Source: Flabesymbios commensalis (Eukaryota > Annelida > Polychaeta > Terebellida > Flabelligeridae). Taken from it: a stretch of DNA of 64,000 nucleotides. Positions 34,744 through 47,321 of the stretch are shown one piece after another. The stretch lies in NCBI GenBank assembly GCA_964017125.1, contig OZ024902.1, positions 105,134,560 to 105,198,559 on the forward strand. Direction: 5' to 3'. The notes under the pieces were generated by a model. That model was not told where the DNA came from. It did not search any database and saw only the letters and a list, made by a program, of their open reading frames with translations. Position numbers and translations under genes: made by a program. Position 1 is the first letter of the stretch, and the number at the start of each line of letters is the position of its first letter.

Positions 34744-35135
34744 ACTACTACTGATTTTCTGTTAAGAAATCAATATTCAGATATCGCTTATTATGGAGGG
34801 TTCTCGTAATATCTGTCCATATCCATGAAATCACACAAGAAATGCCTCTTTATTTTAACTAGTCTTAAAATTATCTACGAAAACAGTTTTTTTATAATGT
34901 CGACCCTAATTTGCACATGTATAACAATTGTTGCACAAAGTTAGCACGAGAACAACCAACCTAAAATTCTTCAACAACACCTATGTGATATAGAAGTTTA
35001 AAAAAAACTGCCTTGTACTTCTTTACAACATTTCAGGTGACTTAATCCTGGCAAATGAAATATGATACATATGGGAATAATATAACCTATAATCGTAGGG
35101 TACGAATAACAAAAAATACCGTGCAAGCACTCAAA
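34744..35135. other. AT-rich sequence, nothing recognised
   Basis: No supported features. Confidence 0.4.
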
Positions 35136-35700
35136 TACCCCTCGGCTGATGCAGTGACTCTATATATGCAAGGTTTCAAGGCAATTAATTAAAAATAGGA
35201 ACGATTTATTAAAACTGATAAAACCAAAATGGCCGCCGCAGCCTCGTTTACAGTCTGACATGAAAACTGACATCACTAATAGACTCGCAGACCCCGAAAA
35301 CCTATATATATACCAGGTTTCAAGGGAATTCTGAAAAAAAATTAGTCGCCAGGTGGCGGCCATATTGATTATCGGTGGAAAGCTGAAAATCTAATCAGGT
35401 CATCTCCATACTCATGGGTAACTCCACGTAAAGTATTGGAGAGATCCAATAATTATTTTTTTTACAAGTTATCGCGTTAACAAGTATTTTTTTAAATCTT
35501 TGACCTTGACCTTTGACCTATGACCTTGATCTTGTGTAAAAAAAGTTCCGGTTGGAGTTGAATGTTTGTATGAATTATGAATTCAATCTGTTGCACCATG
35601 TTGGTGTAGTAGCCAAAAGAGTGCGTGCGGCGGCGGCAGCGGAGACGGCGGTGCACGAAGGGGACGACAATACCCCTTCGGGCCCAACGGGCCGAGGGGT
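35136..35700. mobile_element. Inverted-end non-autonomous element, family F1
   Basis: It starts 'TACCCCTCGGC' and ends 'GCCGAGGGGTA' (565 bp). Interior blocks 'AAAATGGCCGCCGCAGCCTC', 'ACCAGGTTTCAAGGGAATT', 'GGTGGCGGCCATATTGA' and 'CTTTGACCTTGACCTTTGAC' recur at 10935-11245 and 49629-51330. Before the right end is a GC-rich stem 'CCCCTTCGGGCCCAACGGGC'. No coding frame of note. Confidence 0.7.
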
Positions 35701-37224
35701 AAAAATCCCAAACAAACTGGCAGAAACCAAACAAACGCTTCATGCATTCTCCCGGCTGAGGAGACGCTGAATAATGAATCGATTTATAGATTTAATTTTT
35801 CAGGAGGTGTATGTCGTGAAAACACTCAATGTGTTATTTCCCAGGGTAATCATGGTAATATAGTAAATAATATGAATTTGATAGATTTAAGGGGTAAGTC
35901 TAGCTATCTTGAACGGTTTACACGATATCGGAAATACTATAGTGCGTAACTGCCCATCCATAATATTACCCATTTTGAATTTTATAGATGTACAGCTTTC
36001 CAGGGGACATCACCGCCGTAAACCTCACAGCTTGTCTTGAAGTAATAGTTCAGTCATCATGAATAATTTCCAAGATATTGCGCAATTTTAATTTAATTTA
36101 CACATTATAATAATAGCATATATATAATTATATATAATGCATAGGCCAAATAACTGGGACATCAGTTAGGTCAAGGTACACTTACATGGTAAAGCACGTT
36201 TAGAGACCTCTGGAATCACAGAAGACACATGTTTGCAACATGTTTGTAATGCACTGAGAAGTTTTAGAGATCTACTCCGAAAACAAATCGGATGTCACAA
36301 TGTGTAAAGTAGGCCGTGATGCATTACCTATAAAGTAGGCCCTACACTAAAATAAGTTATCTAAAGGGGAAATCCGTGTCCCCTTTAAGAACTGTGTGGA
36401 AAATATCAAGATAATCGGACAAATAGTAACTGTTATCTGATAATTATATAAACCGTGGACAGACGGCCTCACATTTTCAATCGCTTGCGCGACTTTCCGA
36501 ATTTAACCAAGCTCAACAGTTTGTCCAGCATCCACCTAGCAAGGAACTACAATATGGTAAATATTGTCATCGAATATTATCTTCTCATAGAGTTATAGAG
36601 TCGAGAATATTCATCAGTCTGACGAAGCCCGATTTCCGATCTACGAAAGGAAGAGCTACGATATTAGTCCCCTGTGGCAATCGATGCGTATATCATTAAA
36701 CAAATATTATGTATAGGCCTACAGCAGTAACTCGATGTTATTAGCCAAATATTACTTCTCTTTAAAATTGAACATTGGTGGTTAGTTTCACCAAGATAGA
36801 TAGATAAACTTATCTATTACATTTGTATATCTGTCTACTATCCTTGAACGCACTGCCAATATGTGGGAGACCTGAAGTGCACCCAGTAGTTACCTAGAAA
36901 CAATGAGTGCTGTGGTTTACTGACACATAATTAGTCCGTTTTCAAGTGTTCATCATAATACAGGCCATATATGTTGAATCATAACATGTGCTGAAAGTAT
37001 GGATTATTCTCTCATTAAAAAATCGTTTTTTACAACCAACCTTTTTTTTCAGTTTACTCAAAGCGTAAAACACACTAGGTAACGGAATGTGAGCGCGAAA
37101 ATGATCAAATACACTATTTTATTATTTCCAAAATACACCAACGCGAAATCGAACAGGAACGCGAAGGCTAATGCAAAAAGTTTCAAACTAGTTTTATTTT
37201 TCTCGTGGTGGCGCCGGATTTGCA
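35701..37224. other. No gene recognised
   Basis: A stretch at 36200-36300 ('TTTTAGAGATCTACTCCG', then 'AAAACAAATCGGATGTCAC') resembles the repeated 'GCTCCGGAAACGAA' unit at 57.3-57.5 kb. Otherwise nothing. Confidence 0.4.
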
Positions 37225-39560
37225 TGTAGTCTGTGGGATGATTTCCAAAAAGGGCTTAAAAAAGAATCTGGTCGAACTCCACTCATAATTAGGTTTCTTG
37301 GTACCAAAACAAAGATAATTATCTTAGCAAAAAATCTAGAGGGGGGTACCTTTGTCAAAATTATCCGAAAAGGGTGAACCGGGGTAAAATGTTCCGCCAT
37401 TACCGAATATTATATTGTGTATCATTGTTTGACCAATATTACAGATATCTCCACATATGATGTGTCTATACCCATGTTTTGATGGCCATATAACATCATA
37501 AAGCCAGTTATAGGCGGGTAGCTGTGACAGAATTGTCCAAAATGGCAAACTGGGACAAAATGTCCCGCCATTACCGTAAATTCTATTTTGTGTCATATCT
37601 CGGCCAATATGACGGATACCTTCACACATGAAGTGTCTATACCCATGTTTTGATGGTCAAATATAGGTTTAAAACACGTTTTAGATTGATCAGGTGACTC
37701 CTTGCTGCCATTACCTGATGCTCCGTGTTTTTTTGGTTGTAAAACATTTAGTCGCAACCGCCGTTCTGTTGATCTGATGTCATTATACCGTCTTCCAGTT
37801 AATAGTTTGATAGGTAGCAGATCTTCTAAGACAGTGCAGTATGTATTATACAATATTATGTTGAACAACACCAGATTGGTATTGTTGTTCAGTGTATGTC
37901 CGCTTATTCATGTATTCACTTCAATTAGAATAATGGAAGGATATGGGATTATAACTGAATGATGTGGCATTATAATGTCAAAATAAATATTTTAATTGCA
38001 GTATGTGACATCATAATGTCAAAATATTGCATCATCATGTGAGAATATGTTAGTTTAATATCAAAATATTATAGTGTCCAGTTACATCCTTATAATGTCA
38101 GGATACTCTGGGTTTTTTGGTTGTCAAACATTTCCCATCCTCAGTCAGCAGCCGCCGTTTATTTGCCTGATTCCATTATAACGTTAGCAAATGTTCTAAT
38201 GCAGTGTTATATATATGATAAAAATATTTTGGTCGAAAACCGGTTGGTATTGTTGTCCAGTGTATTATTCAGTTCAGAATACTGGACTTAGTGATTGCTC
38301 CTTGAAGTGTGGGCTCGCACAACCAATAGCTTCAAGTACTTTATGGAACACGAAGATAAATGGGCATTACAGACACGTGTTTATTCTTTTCGAACATGAT
38401 ATGTCCTAAGACGTCCTAAGATAAAAGTAAGTTGGGTAGACCACACACCATGTCCCCACTTAAATGCAGATGTGGTTGATGTAAGCTTGTCCACTTCATT
38501 TCTTTTGCTTATTTTTTGTGACAATTGGTCAATGGTTTAGCATGTATATTTTGATATAACTGAATCATGTACATTCAGTTTGAGTAATTACAATTTTGGC
38601 GAAATATCTTCTTTTGCTATGAGACTTTACGTAATTTCAGTTGATTTCACAATTATCCCACTACACCTCCTGTCCCTTGAAATATTTTTATATTGTTTAG
38701 TACAAATAGATATACAAGCCATCTACTCTGTCAACTTTATTTTTGCACAATCTTTCAAGGTCGACATTGGCCTACCGTACATGAGAAGATAAGACTGGTC
38801 CATCAAATATGTTCCTCCGTTCAAACTAACATTTAGAGATTGAGACATGTCAGTAGATGAGATCTTGTTCCCTGGCGGAATGTGGCCATATCAGATTGAA
38901 AAGGTAAATTAATGGGCATGTACAAATGGTGCTTAACGCCACGCTTTGTCAGTGAAGGTCATTTAAAGTCAGAAAAATATCCCACTGTCCTCATTTTGAA
39001 TAATATACTTACTTGAAAGACGTTATAATGGAATCAGATCAACTAAACGGCGGCTGCGACTAAATATTTGACAACCTAAAAAACAAGAAGCATCAGCTAA
39101 AGACAGCAAGAATTCACCTGATCAATCTATAACTGGCTTTAAAATGATATTTAACCTCATATGTGCAGATATCTGTAATATCGGCCGAGATATGACCAAA
39201 AATAAAATTTTCGGTAATGGCGGGTAATTGTGTCCCAGTTTACCCTTTTTGGACAATTCTGTCAAAGGTGCCCTCCTATAACCGACTTTATAATGTTATT
39301 TGACCATCAAAACCTGGGTATAGACACCTCATATGTGAAGATTTCACTGATAATGGCCGATATAGGATACAAAATATAATTTTAGATGATGGCGGAACAT
39401 TTTGCCTCGGTTTACCATTTTTGGATCATTTTGATAAAGGTATCCCCCTCTAGATTTCTAGCTAAGATGTTTATCTTTGTTTTGGTACCAAGAAACCTAA
39501 TTATGAGTAAAGTTCAACGGAAAAATATTTTTGATCATTCATCCCACAGACTAATGGGAA
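37225..39560. mobile_element. 2.3 kb foldback element with ~560-bp inverted arms
   Basis: The left arm (37225-37795) and right arm (39000-39560) are inverted copies: 'AGTCTGTGGGATGA' with 'ATCCCACAGACTAA', 'CTAATTATGAGT' with its mate, 'ATGGGTATAGACAC'-type blocks, and inner edge 'TTTAGTCGCAACCGCCGTT' with 'AACGGCGGCTGCGACTAAA'. Each arm itself contains two diverged repeats around 'CCCATGTTTTGATGG'. The ~1.2 kb spacer has no gene but holds a third half-copy of the inner edge (38130-38185). Probably a non-autonomous DNA transposon; outer tips and target duplication not resolved. Confidence 0.8.
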
Positions 39561-42080
39561 ATTCATGAATTTCGCGTCGAATTTCCGTTGAATTTCGCGT
39601 CTGTTCGCGTGATGTCATTGTCTGCATGTTCGCTCTCGGGCTCGTGTCTGTTTTGCGCTTCAGAGTGGATGGTTATGTTTTTTTACCACACTGCTTGTAT
39701 TCTCAATCCTCTCCTGTGGACTTTTATATGTGTTCATACTCAATGGTAGGCACACAGACAGACATGAATAGTAAACGGATTTCATATCAAGCGTTCATAA
39801 AATATTAAAAGTCAAGTACATAGAAAGTCTAGTAATAAAAGGAATATGCAACCAGATTGTTGTTCGAGTACACCAAGGCCAATGCAACCACCGACCACAA
39901 TTTCTTCAAGATGGCTGTGCCAGTCATTTTTCAGCTGATATCCTAGAAAACACACTTTTGTGGCTCGGAGCCAAAATGTCATATTTGTATATGTGAAAAA
40001 TAAATAAAATACATCAGTAATCTTTGGGTGAGAGCTAAATAGGCGGTGAGAAAAGCCTAGGACTCTAAGAATCCCGATAACATCAGTAATACTTAATATT
40101 AGCTTTAAAAGATCATATTGTCCTTTCTTTGTCCATAATGGAATGTCCCAGTTAGATATATCTGAGTCAATAACAAGCACCGATACTGGCACTTGAGATG
40201 ACCCCTTGCCTTAAAATACACCACCCTTTAAGGTTCTATTACTTGGAAATATGACAGATCAATAACTCTAAGAGAGGTCACGACTTATGTTTTTAGTATG
40301 TCATACAAAAGCAAAAAAACTGTCCATTTTGTGCATTCTGGCAAAGCTAATCTGCTATCACATTACGATGGCCTATTCGAGCTACACCGAGCGGATAGAC
40401 ACTTCACAAAATTCAGAAAAACGCACGAAGCAAACATGAAAACTTAGACAGAGGTATCGACATACGGTTGGGCCACGATAGTCATCACTTTCCATTGATA
40501 TTAATATTGTTTATACATACATTTCAGGTGTTCGAGAGAGTGATCTAAAGTAACGCTCATAATTTATGGTGGGGTGGTAGGGCTGGGAGGATTATGCCAA
40601 CAAAATCTGCACAAAATGGCTGCCCCTCTAAATGCAGTTATTTAAATCTCGATGAAAATCTAAAGTCATTTAAAAGCATGTGCTAATTAATATTGATACT
40701 AAATAGAAGCAATTATGCAAATAATAAATAAATCGGAATTTAGGCACATTTGTAAACTAGCACGTGATTCCATAATAACAATTTATTTATAATCTGATTC
40801 ATTTTCAAAACGATGGCAATTCGTGCCACGATGTGTTATCCTTGCTCAAAAATGACACAACAGTACAGAGTCCAGTGAAAATACAATTTACTGATCCATG
40901 TAAAATATAAACCGTATGTAGTGTACTAGAATTTGTGGTGACAAACAATCGTCACCATGAAAAATGAATAGATAAATTGGCGCTTCAAATATAGAGTATT
41001 GTGGTTCCCATGATATTATATATAATATTCCACACTTTTCCATGTATTAAATAAGTGATAACTCAATGTCAAAATGTGGGGCATTTCTCAGTTTTCGAGG
41101 TTCTGTTCATTGTAATATTGTAATACGCCAAATAAAATATCACTCACCATAACAAAGGGTTTATATTACATTTATTGCCGGAAAGAAATAGTAACAATTG
41201 TCACGGTCATATAAAGAAACAAGCAATAAATAACAAATTTATAATATATATGCGGCTAGCAACACATTCATACTAGTTAGCAATTTTTTTATCAACAAAT
41301 ACTATATTCATCTTAAAAGGCTACCACCACAAATCGTTTTACCTAATAATGTAATTCTTCGCAAGTAGACCCATGTCCGAAACTTTTCATAAACATATGT
41401 TATTTTAGTGTTTAGAAATTGTAGTTGTTGTTTTTGGACGTATACGACACTTTATTGATGTAGGCCTACATCAACCCCATTACTGTTGAATGACATTATT
41501 AGGGGCTCCAAGTTATTTAAATCTGGTGTGTTCTAACTAATATATTGTCAATGCGCTAACAATTGAAAAATCGGTAAACCGATTTGTATCGAGATAAAAA
41601 TCATACGTGCTGAATACGATACGTGTATATCCATATATAATTTTTGAATAATGTAGACTCTGGTGATTTTGCTCTGTAATACTAGTGTTATTTAAATTTA
41701 TTGATCGTGTATGAGTGTAATAGTCGTCAGTACACCAGACTTCTAAATGTGGCATAGAAGTATCATGGATGACTCTAAACCGATGTGCCTGGTTCGAGAC
41801 ATTGTGAGATTTGTGTTTAATGTTAATAAATATTTCATTATCTTCGGTCAAAATGTAACATTTATTTAATTGAACAATCACATACAGAAAGACCTTTTGT
41901 CGTTTCCAGAACAATATGCACGTCTACTTTTAAACTTGTTTGACACATAACTATAATTATATTCATTCTGAGAAATTTTAAATCTGAGATTAGCTGTAAT
42001 TTTGTTTGAACTTGAATGAACTGAAAAATGAGTACATATTTCTATAAGAAGGTAAGTAGGTTAATCTAGTGATTTGACTC
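39561..42080. other. No gene identified; two long open frames of doubtful status
   Basis: Minus frames at 39812-40192 (126 codons; contains GQYDLLKLILSITDVIG) and 41537-41914 (125 codons) have no recognised domain or splice signals. Both are near the upper length expected by chance at this base composition. Confidence 0.3.
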
Positions 42081-42266
42081 ACAGAGTGGCTGCAGCCTGG
42101 CAAAGTGTAGGGATGCTTCCACAGCTGCTAGAGTACTTCCTACGTACGGCAACCATTCTGTTCTTGAACAACGCTACAAAATCCTCCCGAGGACGTATCA
42201 TACCGACCCACAGTGTGACAAAGTGTCCTTGGTTCAGCAAACGCGCCTCAGCTTTTAAGCCTAACA
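42081..42266 (-). CDS. Candidate 3'-terminal coding exon, unidentified
   Basis: On the minus strand a plausible acceptor ('CTTTCCGACTAG') precedes a 61-codon open segment (LGLKAEARLLNQGHF, MIRPREDFVALFKNR, ending QAAATL and a stop). It is GC-richer than its surroundings. No family recognised. The opposite strand is also open over much of this, which lowers confidence. Confidence 0.3.
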
Positions 42267-42473
42267 CTAGTCGGAAAGATCACTATGATATTCTGTAGTG
42301 TAGGTGGTGATACTGTCTACAAGCAGGTGGCAAAAATATCACACGAACGTTTTTTACTCCTGTTGGAGAGGCAGATACATATAACGAACGTCATGTGAGT
42401 TTTGCCGCACCATAATAAATTGATGGATTCTATTAGCTTTCCACTGGATTAAGTCACGGATGGTAACGCTCAT

Positions 42474-42725
42474 TTATGATCTGGGCTCCAATGGCAGGCC
42501 CTTCTCGGCCAATAGCCCCGAGCTAGAGCAGTCGGATTGTTTGTATGCTTGCCAAATAGCGTTTTCTAGGCAGCGCCGTATACCTGTAGATATGCCTTGA
42601 AAATGAATGGATCCATAACAATAACCTGACCACAGAACTGAGGCTTGGAGAGGGGTACAGTTATGACCATACATCAGGCATCTGGTTGCCATCCAGGTCT
42701 TTATGCGATACTCGTTTATGACTGG
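42474..42725 (-). CDS. Candidate coding exon, unidentified
   Basis: A minus-strand open segment (EYRIKTWMATRCLMYG, PLQASVLWSGYCYG) preceded by 'GTGTACCCAG', a possible acceptor. Possible donors are 'TCAGGTTATT' and 'CTACAGGTATAC'. It is GC-rich locally and lies ~200 bp upstream of the 42081-42266 segment on the same strand, so the two could belong to one gene. No homology recognised. Confidence 0.3.
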   Translation of the reverse strand, partial: PVINEYRIKTWMATRCLMYGHNCTPLQASVLWSGYCYGSIHFQGISTGIRRCLENAIWQAYKQSDCSSSGLLAEKGLPLEPRS

Positions 42726-42731
42726 GTACAC

Positions 42732-44273
42732 AACAATTCATGGTGTCACATGTAATTAGTTCACCAGTAATTCATCTTGACGTTAGTGTTCTACGAGAAC
42801 GCTCCTATGCTCCTAGGATGCTCCTACTTACGCCAATCATTAAATATTTAGTTTATTATCGTATATTAAACAAAGTGGTATTAAAATTAGTGTTTGAAAA
42901 AATTGTGGCCTTTATCTGCCTCCATTTCACGACATTAACCATTTCAAGCAAAGTATAATAGTGTAAAAACGGTTATTTTTTGCTGCATTCACAGAAAGAT
43001 CAGAAGTTGATATAATGGCATGAAAGTTGTGAAGTTTCAAGTTAAACAAGACGAATTATTTTGTTAGAAACATACATTATATTGCTTGATAAGGTTTGTA
43101 CATTTCCAGAGTAAGTACTGTAACCCGGTAACAACAGTTAACCTGCCTTTCAGTAAGCTAACAATGCTATACTCTTAACCTCGCCCCCTGCCGCCTCGTC
43201 AAGAATCACATTAACATTTTATCCACTGAACCTTCTATTCCAGAGAACGTCTAGATACAAGGTATGTAAAATGACGACTTGGCATGTATCTGTTAATGTT
43301 TAAATGTTGTCAATTTCCATTGAACATAATGTAAAAAAATCGGAAGCAATAAAAAATGTTATAATTGTTTTCCATAGTTTGATTAATTTGGTAAACATGA
43401 TAAACGGATACACGTATGCTTAATACACGCAAGTTAAATATAGAAAAAAATCAACACTCGCGTGATTTGAAGGTGATTGTACTTGGTTATCAAACCTGTT
43501 ATGATTGAGAATACTTCAATATAACGTTGCTCTTGATAAATCTTTGGACTTTTTTGTTTCTAATTTATCTAGTAATCAAATTCTTAGTATTTAATATCTG
43601 CAATCAACACCATTTTTTATGTGTAAGTAATTGTGGTTATAAATAACATGCTATTCATGACTTATGATGTGAATGAATAGTGCTGCTGGTAACCAGGGAA
43701 CCTTAGGGTAGCATAAATTGACTGCCGTTTTTTGGTGCGTAAAAAAGCGCCTAACTAAAACTACCTGATTAAATACACTATATTATAGACTATTATAAAT
43801 AATAGATGATTTAGATAATGTAGAATGTAAAGAGATAATAAGAGCATTTTGTCCAATACGTAGCCATGAAAAACAACGTATGGTGGTATGCGTAACAGGG
43901 TACATGTGTGTGCATGGTGTGTGTAGTATGGTGTGTGAACCTATATTCCTCTGCCTAAGTCATATTGTTGTTTGCTATGTTTGTTGTTGACAGAGAGATC
44001 AAGAAGGCAATAAGACATGACACCACACGTATCTTTGAGATTTTCTATACACTTGTCATACTTTAATAGAGTGGTTTAGTGAAAAAATAAAATTTACAAT
44101 ATTGTAATAAATATATATGTAGATTACATCATCTTTTTGTAAACATATTTAATGTTTACAAATAGCTACAGAACTAAGGGTAAATCAAGGTAATTACCCT
44201 TAATTTAATAGGATAGATTTTGAAATATCGTAATAATACCAATAATATCAATATGGTATTCATATCAATAATA
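42732..44273. other. AT-rich sequence, nothing recognised except a shared block
   Basis: 44020-44135 ('CGTATCTTTGAGATTTTCTA', then 'TAAAATTTACAATATTGTAA') is also present at 48190-48290, so it is part of an unnamed interspersed repeat. Confidence 0.5.
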
Positions 44274-44325
44274 TTAACCTTTACAGCGCGGGGATAGACG
44301 TATACGTCTATCCCCGCACTGTAAA
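44274..44325. mobile_element. TTAA-anchored 46-bp palindrome, likely piggyBac-type end
   Basis: TTAA at 44274 is followed by 'CC', then two 23-bp arms 'TTTACAG(C)GCGGGGATAGA' with centre 'GACGTATACGTC' (44280-44325, one mismatch). It resembles the TTAA plus subterminal 'ACGAC...GTCGT' ends at 47322 and 63053. No partner end was found. Confidence 0.6.
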
Positions 44326-45381
44326 AGTAAAAATATTTATATTGGCCGTGGACCCATAACATAGATATTCAAATGAAGCAGAAAGAGCTAACTAAGACAT
44401 TTATGATGATTCCATGATTTTCACAAAATAAATTCAGAGTTTTAATGGTTAACATCAATATCATAGGGTGCTATGAAATTTTAGGATTCTATGGAATATT
44501 CGTCTTTTTTGCGCATGGTCCAGTTTCCTCTGACTATAGTTGGTATAATATTCCTTTTTACCACATGTGATCAGCCGACGTACCTTATATTGTACGTTTG
44601 CAAAGGTACTTTTTCGATTTTAGTTGCAAAAGTAGGTTAAATTCGTACTCCAGACGTGGACATACAAATAAAAAAAACCCATAATATTCAAGTTGGTAAA
44701 TTATGCCCGTGTTTATACAAAATAGGAAAAACGAAAGGCCTTGCAAAAGTTCAGAAAGACTCCAAAATTGTATCAGATCATTGCCTGAATAATAGGAACT
44801 TTTACCGCAAACACGTTACCGAGAGTTTCATTGGTCGCCACCGTAATTGAAGGGTTGGTTATATAGAGATTCAAATGTCATTAAGCAAATTCTCCAGTGG
44901 TACGTAGTGTTTAAACTGCAAAAGTGTAAACAAGACAAAGCTCATAGATCTGCTCCTATTTCGAAAATAAATAACTACTATAGGCCTCAGCATCTAAGCA
45001 TGGTTTAAAACAATAATTATTAAAAACAGCAAACCTCACATTACGAGTATCCACATTTTAAGAAAACAAATCCTCGTAGAAACAATTATCTCAAAATGTG
45101 TGATTAGCAGCATTTATGTGTCCTGATGCGTTATTTAAAATGGTGAGTTTTGGACAATGCTGGGAATAATTTGTTTCAGAAAAACTGCTACACCAGACAA
45201 ATGATTCCCTGCAATGCGCCACGAATTCAAACACATTGAGTCTGTTCATCCCCTAAAAAAACTTTTGAATTACAGAAAATTACATTATCATTGAAGTTTT
45301 GGCAAGCAAAGGGTAACTGGTGGCCATTTTGACTCAGATAAACGACATTGTGTACCAGTCCATATTGTGGTTTACAGCACG
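44326..45381. other. AT-rich sequence, nothing recognised
   Basis: A 64-codon plus frame at 44656 is unsupported. Confidence 0.4.
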
Positions 45382-45397
45382 AATGACCTGCTGCAAA

Positions 45398-45717
45398 TGA
45401 AATGAAATGAAATGAATCGGGCTTTAGGCTATCTTTGTGCACATATAGGCTAAACTGGGCCAGGAGAACCTCCTGAGGATGGTGAGATGATTGAGATGAC
45501 ACTGCCCTCCAGACACAGGATTCGATATTCGAGCCCTGGCGGTCTGAGGCCGAGCACGCTACCTCTCGGTCACGGAGGCTCCCCACAATACTGACTTTCA
45601 CACGTGGATGGGGAAGAAACATTTTTTGCTTCTTTCAAACCGCCGAGACCGGGAACCGAACCCCGAACTCTGGCGTGAAAGGCAGCGGTACTAACCACTA
45701 CCCCAGGGTCCCCGCCC
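45398..45717 (-). mobile_element. SINE-1, full length with target-site duplications
   Basis: 320 bp between 'AATGACCTGCTGCAAA' (45382-45397) and 'AATAACCTGCTGCAAA' (45718-45733). On the minus strand a Pol III A box ('TAGTGGTTAGTACCG', 45686-45700) and B box ('GGTTCGGTTCC', 45652-45662) make a tRNA-like head. A second tRNA-like unit follows ('GCCTCCGTGACCGAGAGG', 'CGGCCTCAGACCGCCAGG', 'GCTCGAATATCGAATCC'). The 3' body contains 'CCTGGCCCAGTTTAGCC' and ends in (ATTTC)n. The dimeric tRNA head is unusual. It needs LINE machinery in trans. Confidence 0.92.
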
Positions 45718-45733
45718 AATAACCTGCTGCAAA

Positions 45734-45982
45734 ATAATGTCGTGACCTCGTCTTCGCTTGATTTTCACCCACGTTCAAACTTATCTGTCAGACTGAGAGG
45801 AGTTATCAGTGAAATACACGTACATGGTATATATTTCAGAGCCATATGTATGCAAAATCAAGGGCATAGAAATGTCAAATATAACCTGTCCTCAATCATG
45901 GTGGGGACAACCTGTGATGTTTATTAAAAATATTTCAGTAACCTAAAACAAGTTATGGAGATCATAATGACGGATGAACAAT
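45734..45982. other. No recognised features
   Basis: A 61-codon plus frame is unsupported. Confidence 0.4.
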
Positions 45983-46415
45983 GTAGTGACCACCATGTAC
46001 TGAATATCTTGTAAACTGCAGTGACCACCATGTACTGAAGGTCTTTCAAACTGCAGTGACCACCATGTACTGAAGGTCTTGTAAACTGCAGCGACCACTA
46101 TGTACTGAAGGTCTTGCAAACTGCAGTGACCACCATGTACTGAAGGTCTTGTAAACTGCAGTGACCACCATGTACTGAAGGTCTTTCAAACTGCAGTGAC
46201 CACCATGTACTGAAGGTCTTGTAAACTGCAGCGACCACCATGTACTGAAGGTCTTTCAAACTGCAGTGACCACCATGTACTGAAAATCATGTAAACTGCA
46301 GTGACCATGGTGTACTGAATGACTTGCAAGCTGCAGTGACCATCATGTACTGAAGATCTTGCAAAATGTAGTGACCAACATGTACTGAAGATCTTGTAAA
46401 CTGCAGTGACCACAA
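45983..46415. repeat. 35-bp minisatellite, about 12 units
   Basis: The unit 'GTGACCACCATGTACTGAAG', then 'GTCTTGTAAACTGCA', repeats at a steady 35-bp step, with more divergent units toward 46415. Alternating 'CTTGTAAA' and 'CTTTCAAA' variants suggest a 70-bp higher-order unit in part. Minus open frames here are repeat artefacts. Confidence 0.95.
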
Positions 46416-46612
46416 TGCCCCGCAAATGAGCGAATATTGAGAACAGATAAACACACATTCAGGAAATAAAAAACAAAACAGACAATCATGTGTAAACAAT
46501 TTTTTCGGGTTGATCTAACATCCTGATAAAGTGAGTAAAGATAAGGCCATTTTATCAAAATATTGTATATCATAAGCATGATTGAGCTACTATACGGCCA
46601 ATGTCATAAGGT

Positions 46613-46670
46613 ATCCAGTAAACACGAGATAAATTGGCCAAAGTGTCCGACGCTGGCCCAACATTCAGCC
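46613..46670. mobile_element. Foldback MITE, CAGCAAACAC family, left half only
   Basis: 'CCAGTAAACACGAGATAAAT' through 'GACGCTGGCCCAACATT'; the right arm is missing. Confidence 0.6.
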
Positions 46671-46710
46671 TCAAAGACGCCGGTTTGTCAGGCAAGTGGT
46701 ATCTATCTAT

Positions 46711-46807
46711 CCCAGCAAACATGAGACGGTGAACCAATGTTGGGTCAGCGTCGCAGACGGTGATCTAACATTAAGCCAGCATTCGTTGAACGTCTCGTGT
46801 TTGTTTG
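46711..46807. mobile_element. Foldback MITE, CAGCAAACAC family
   Basis: 'CCCAGCAAACATGAGACGGT' pairs with 'AACGTCTCGTGTTTGTTTG'. The centre is 'AGCGTCGCAGACGGTG'. Confidence 0.85.
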
Positions 46808-47032
46808 TATGAGATCTACCTGTACTGTATTAATAATACTAGTAATAATAAAGTAGGCATTAATCCCCATAATAAGAGGCGGTGAAACGTCTTTGATAAA
46901 TTAGGTCAGCTGACAGTTTTGTCTATAATTGAGCAAATTGGATATCCATGCATTCTGCCAAAACGTTCCAGTTCTTCATTATACTAATGAATTGATCAGT
47001 GTATGGAGGGTAGTAATAATGTCTACTTACTA

Positions 47033-47131
47033 TTGCAATAACGAGACATTGGCACAATATTGGTTAAATGTTTGCACACAGTTTACGACGATGCCCAAAA
47101 CTAAAACGACATTGGGTGAATGTCTCGTACT
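47033..47131. mobile_element. Foldback MITE, CAGCAAACAC family (diverged)
   Basis: 'AACGAGACATTGGCACAATA' with 'CATTGGGTGAATGTCTCGT' around 'CAGTTTACGACGATG'. Confidence 0.7.
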
Positions 47132-47321
47132 TGATGAGATTTCAGCCCCGTGGATCTAATTACTTGATATATACATGGTCATTGTATAGTAGTATCGCTG
47201 ATACACGTACGTAGTCATGTGTTGAATAGTGGATAATTCTCGGATATATATAACAATCAATGTCTAGGCTATTGTATCAATAAAATGAGTTTTTGAGTAG
47301 AATTGTAATATCATAAATTAA

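Noticed and set aside
36535-36570. First exon ending in ATG followed by a GTAAAT donor
   Set aside because: The sequence is a small palindrome (ACAATATGGTAAATATTGT) and nothing upstream supports a gene.
39812-40192. 126-codon minus frame, rather protein-like
   Set aside because: No recognised family or exon boundaries; kept only as a remark in the regional note.
46186-46579. Minus frames of 70-90 codons with repeated SLQ-FSTWW-like text
   Set aside because: Translation of the 35-bp minisatellite.
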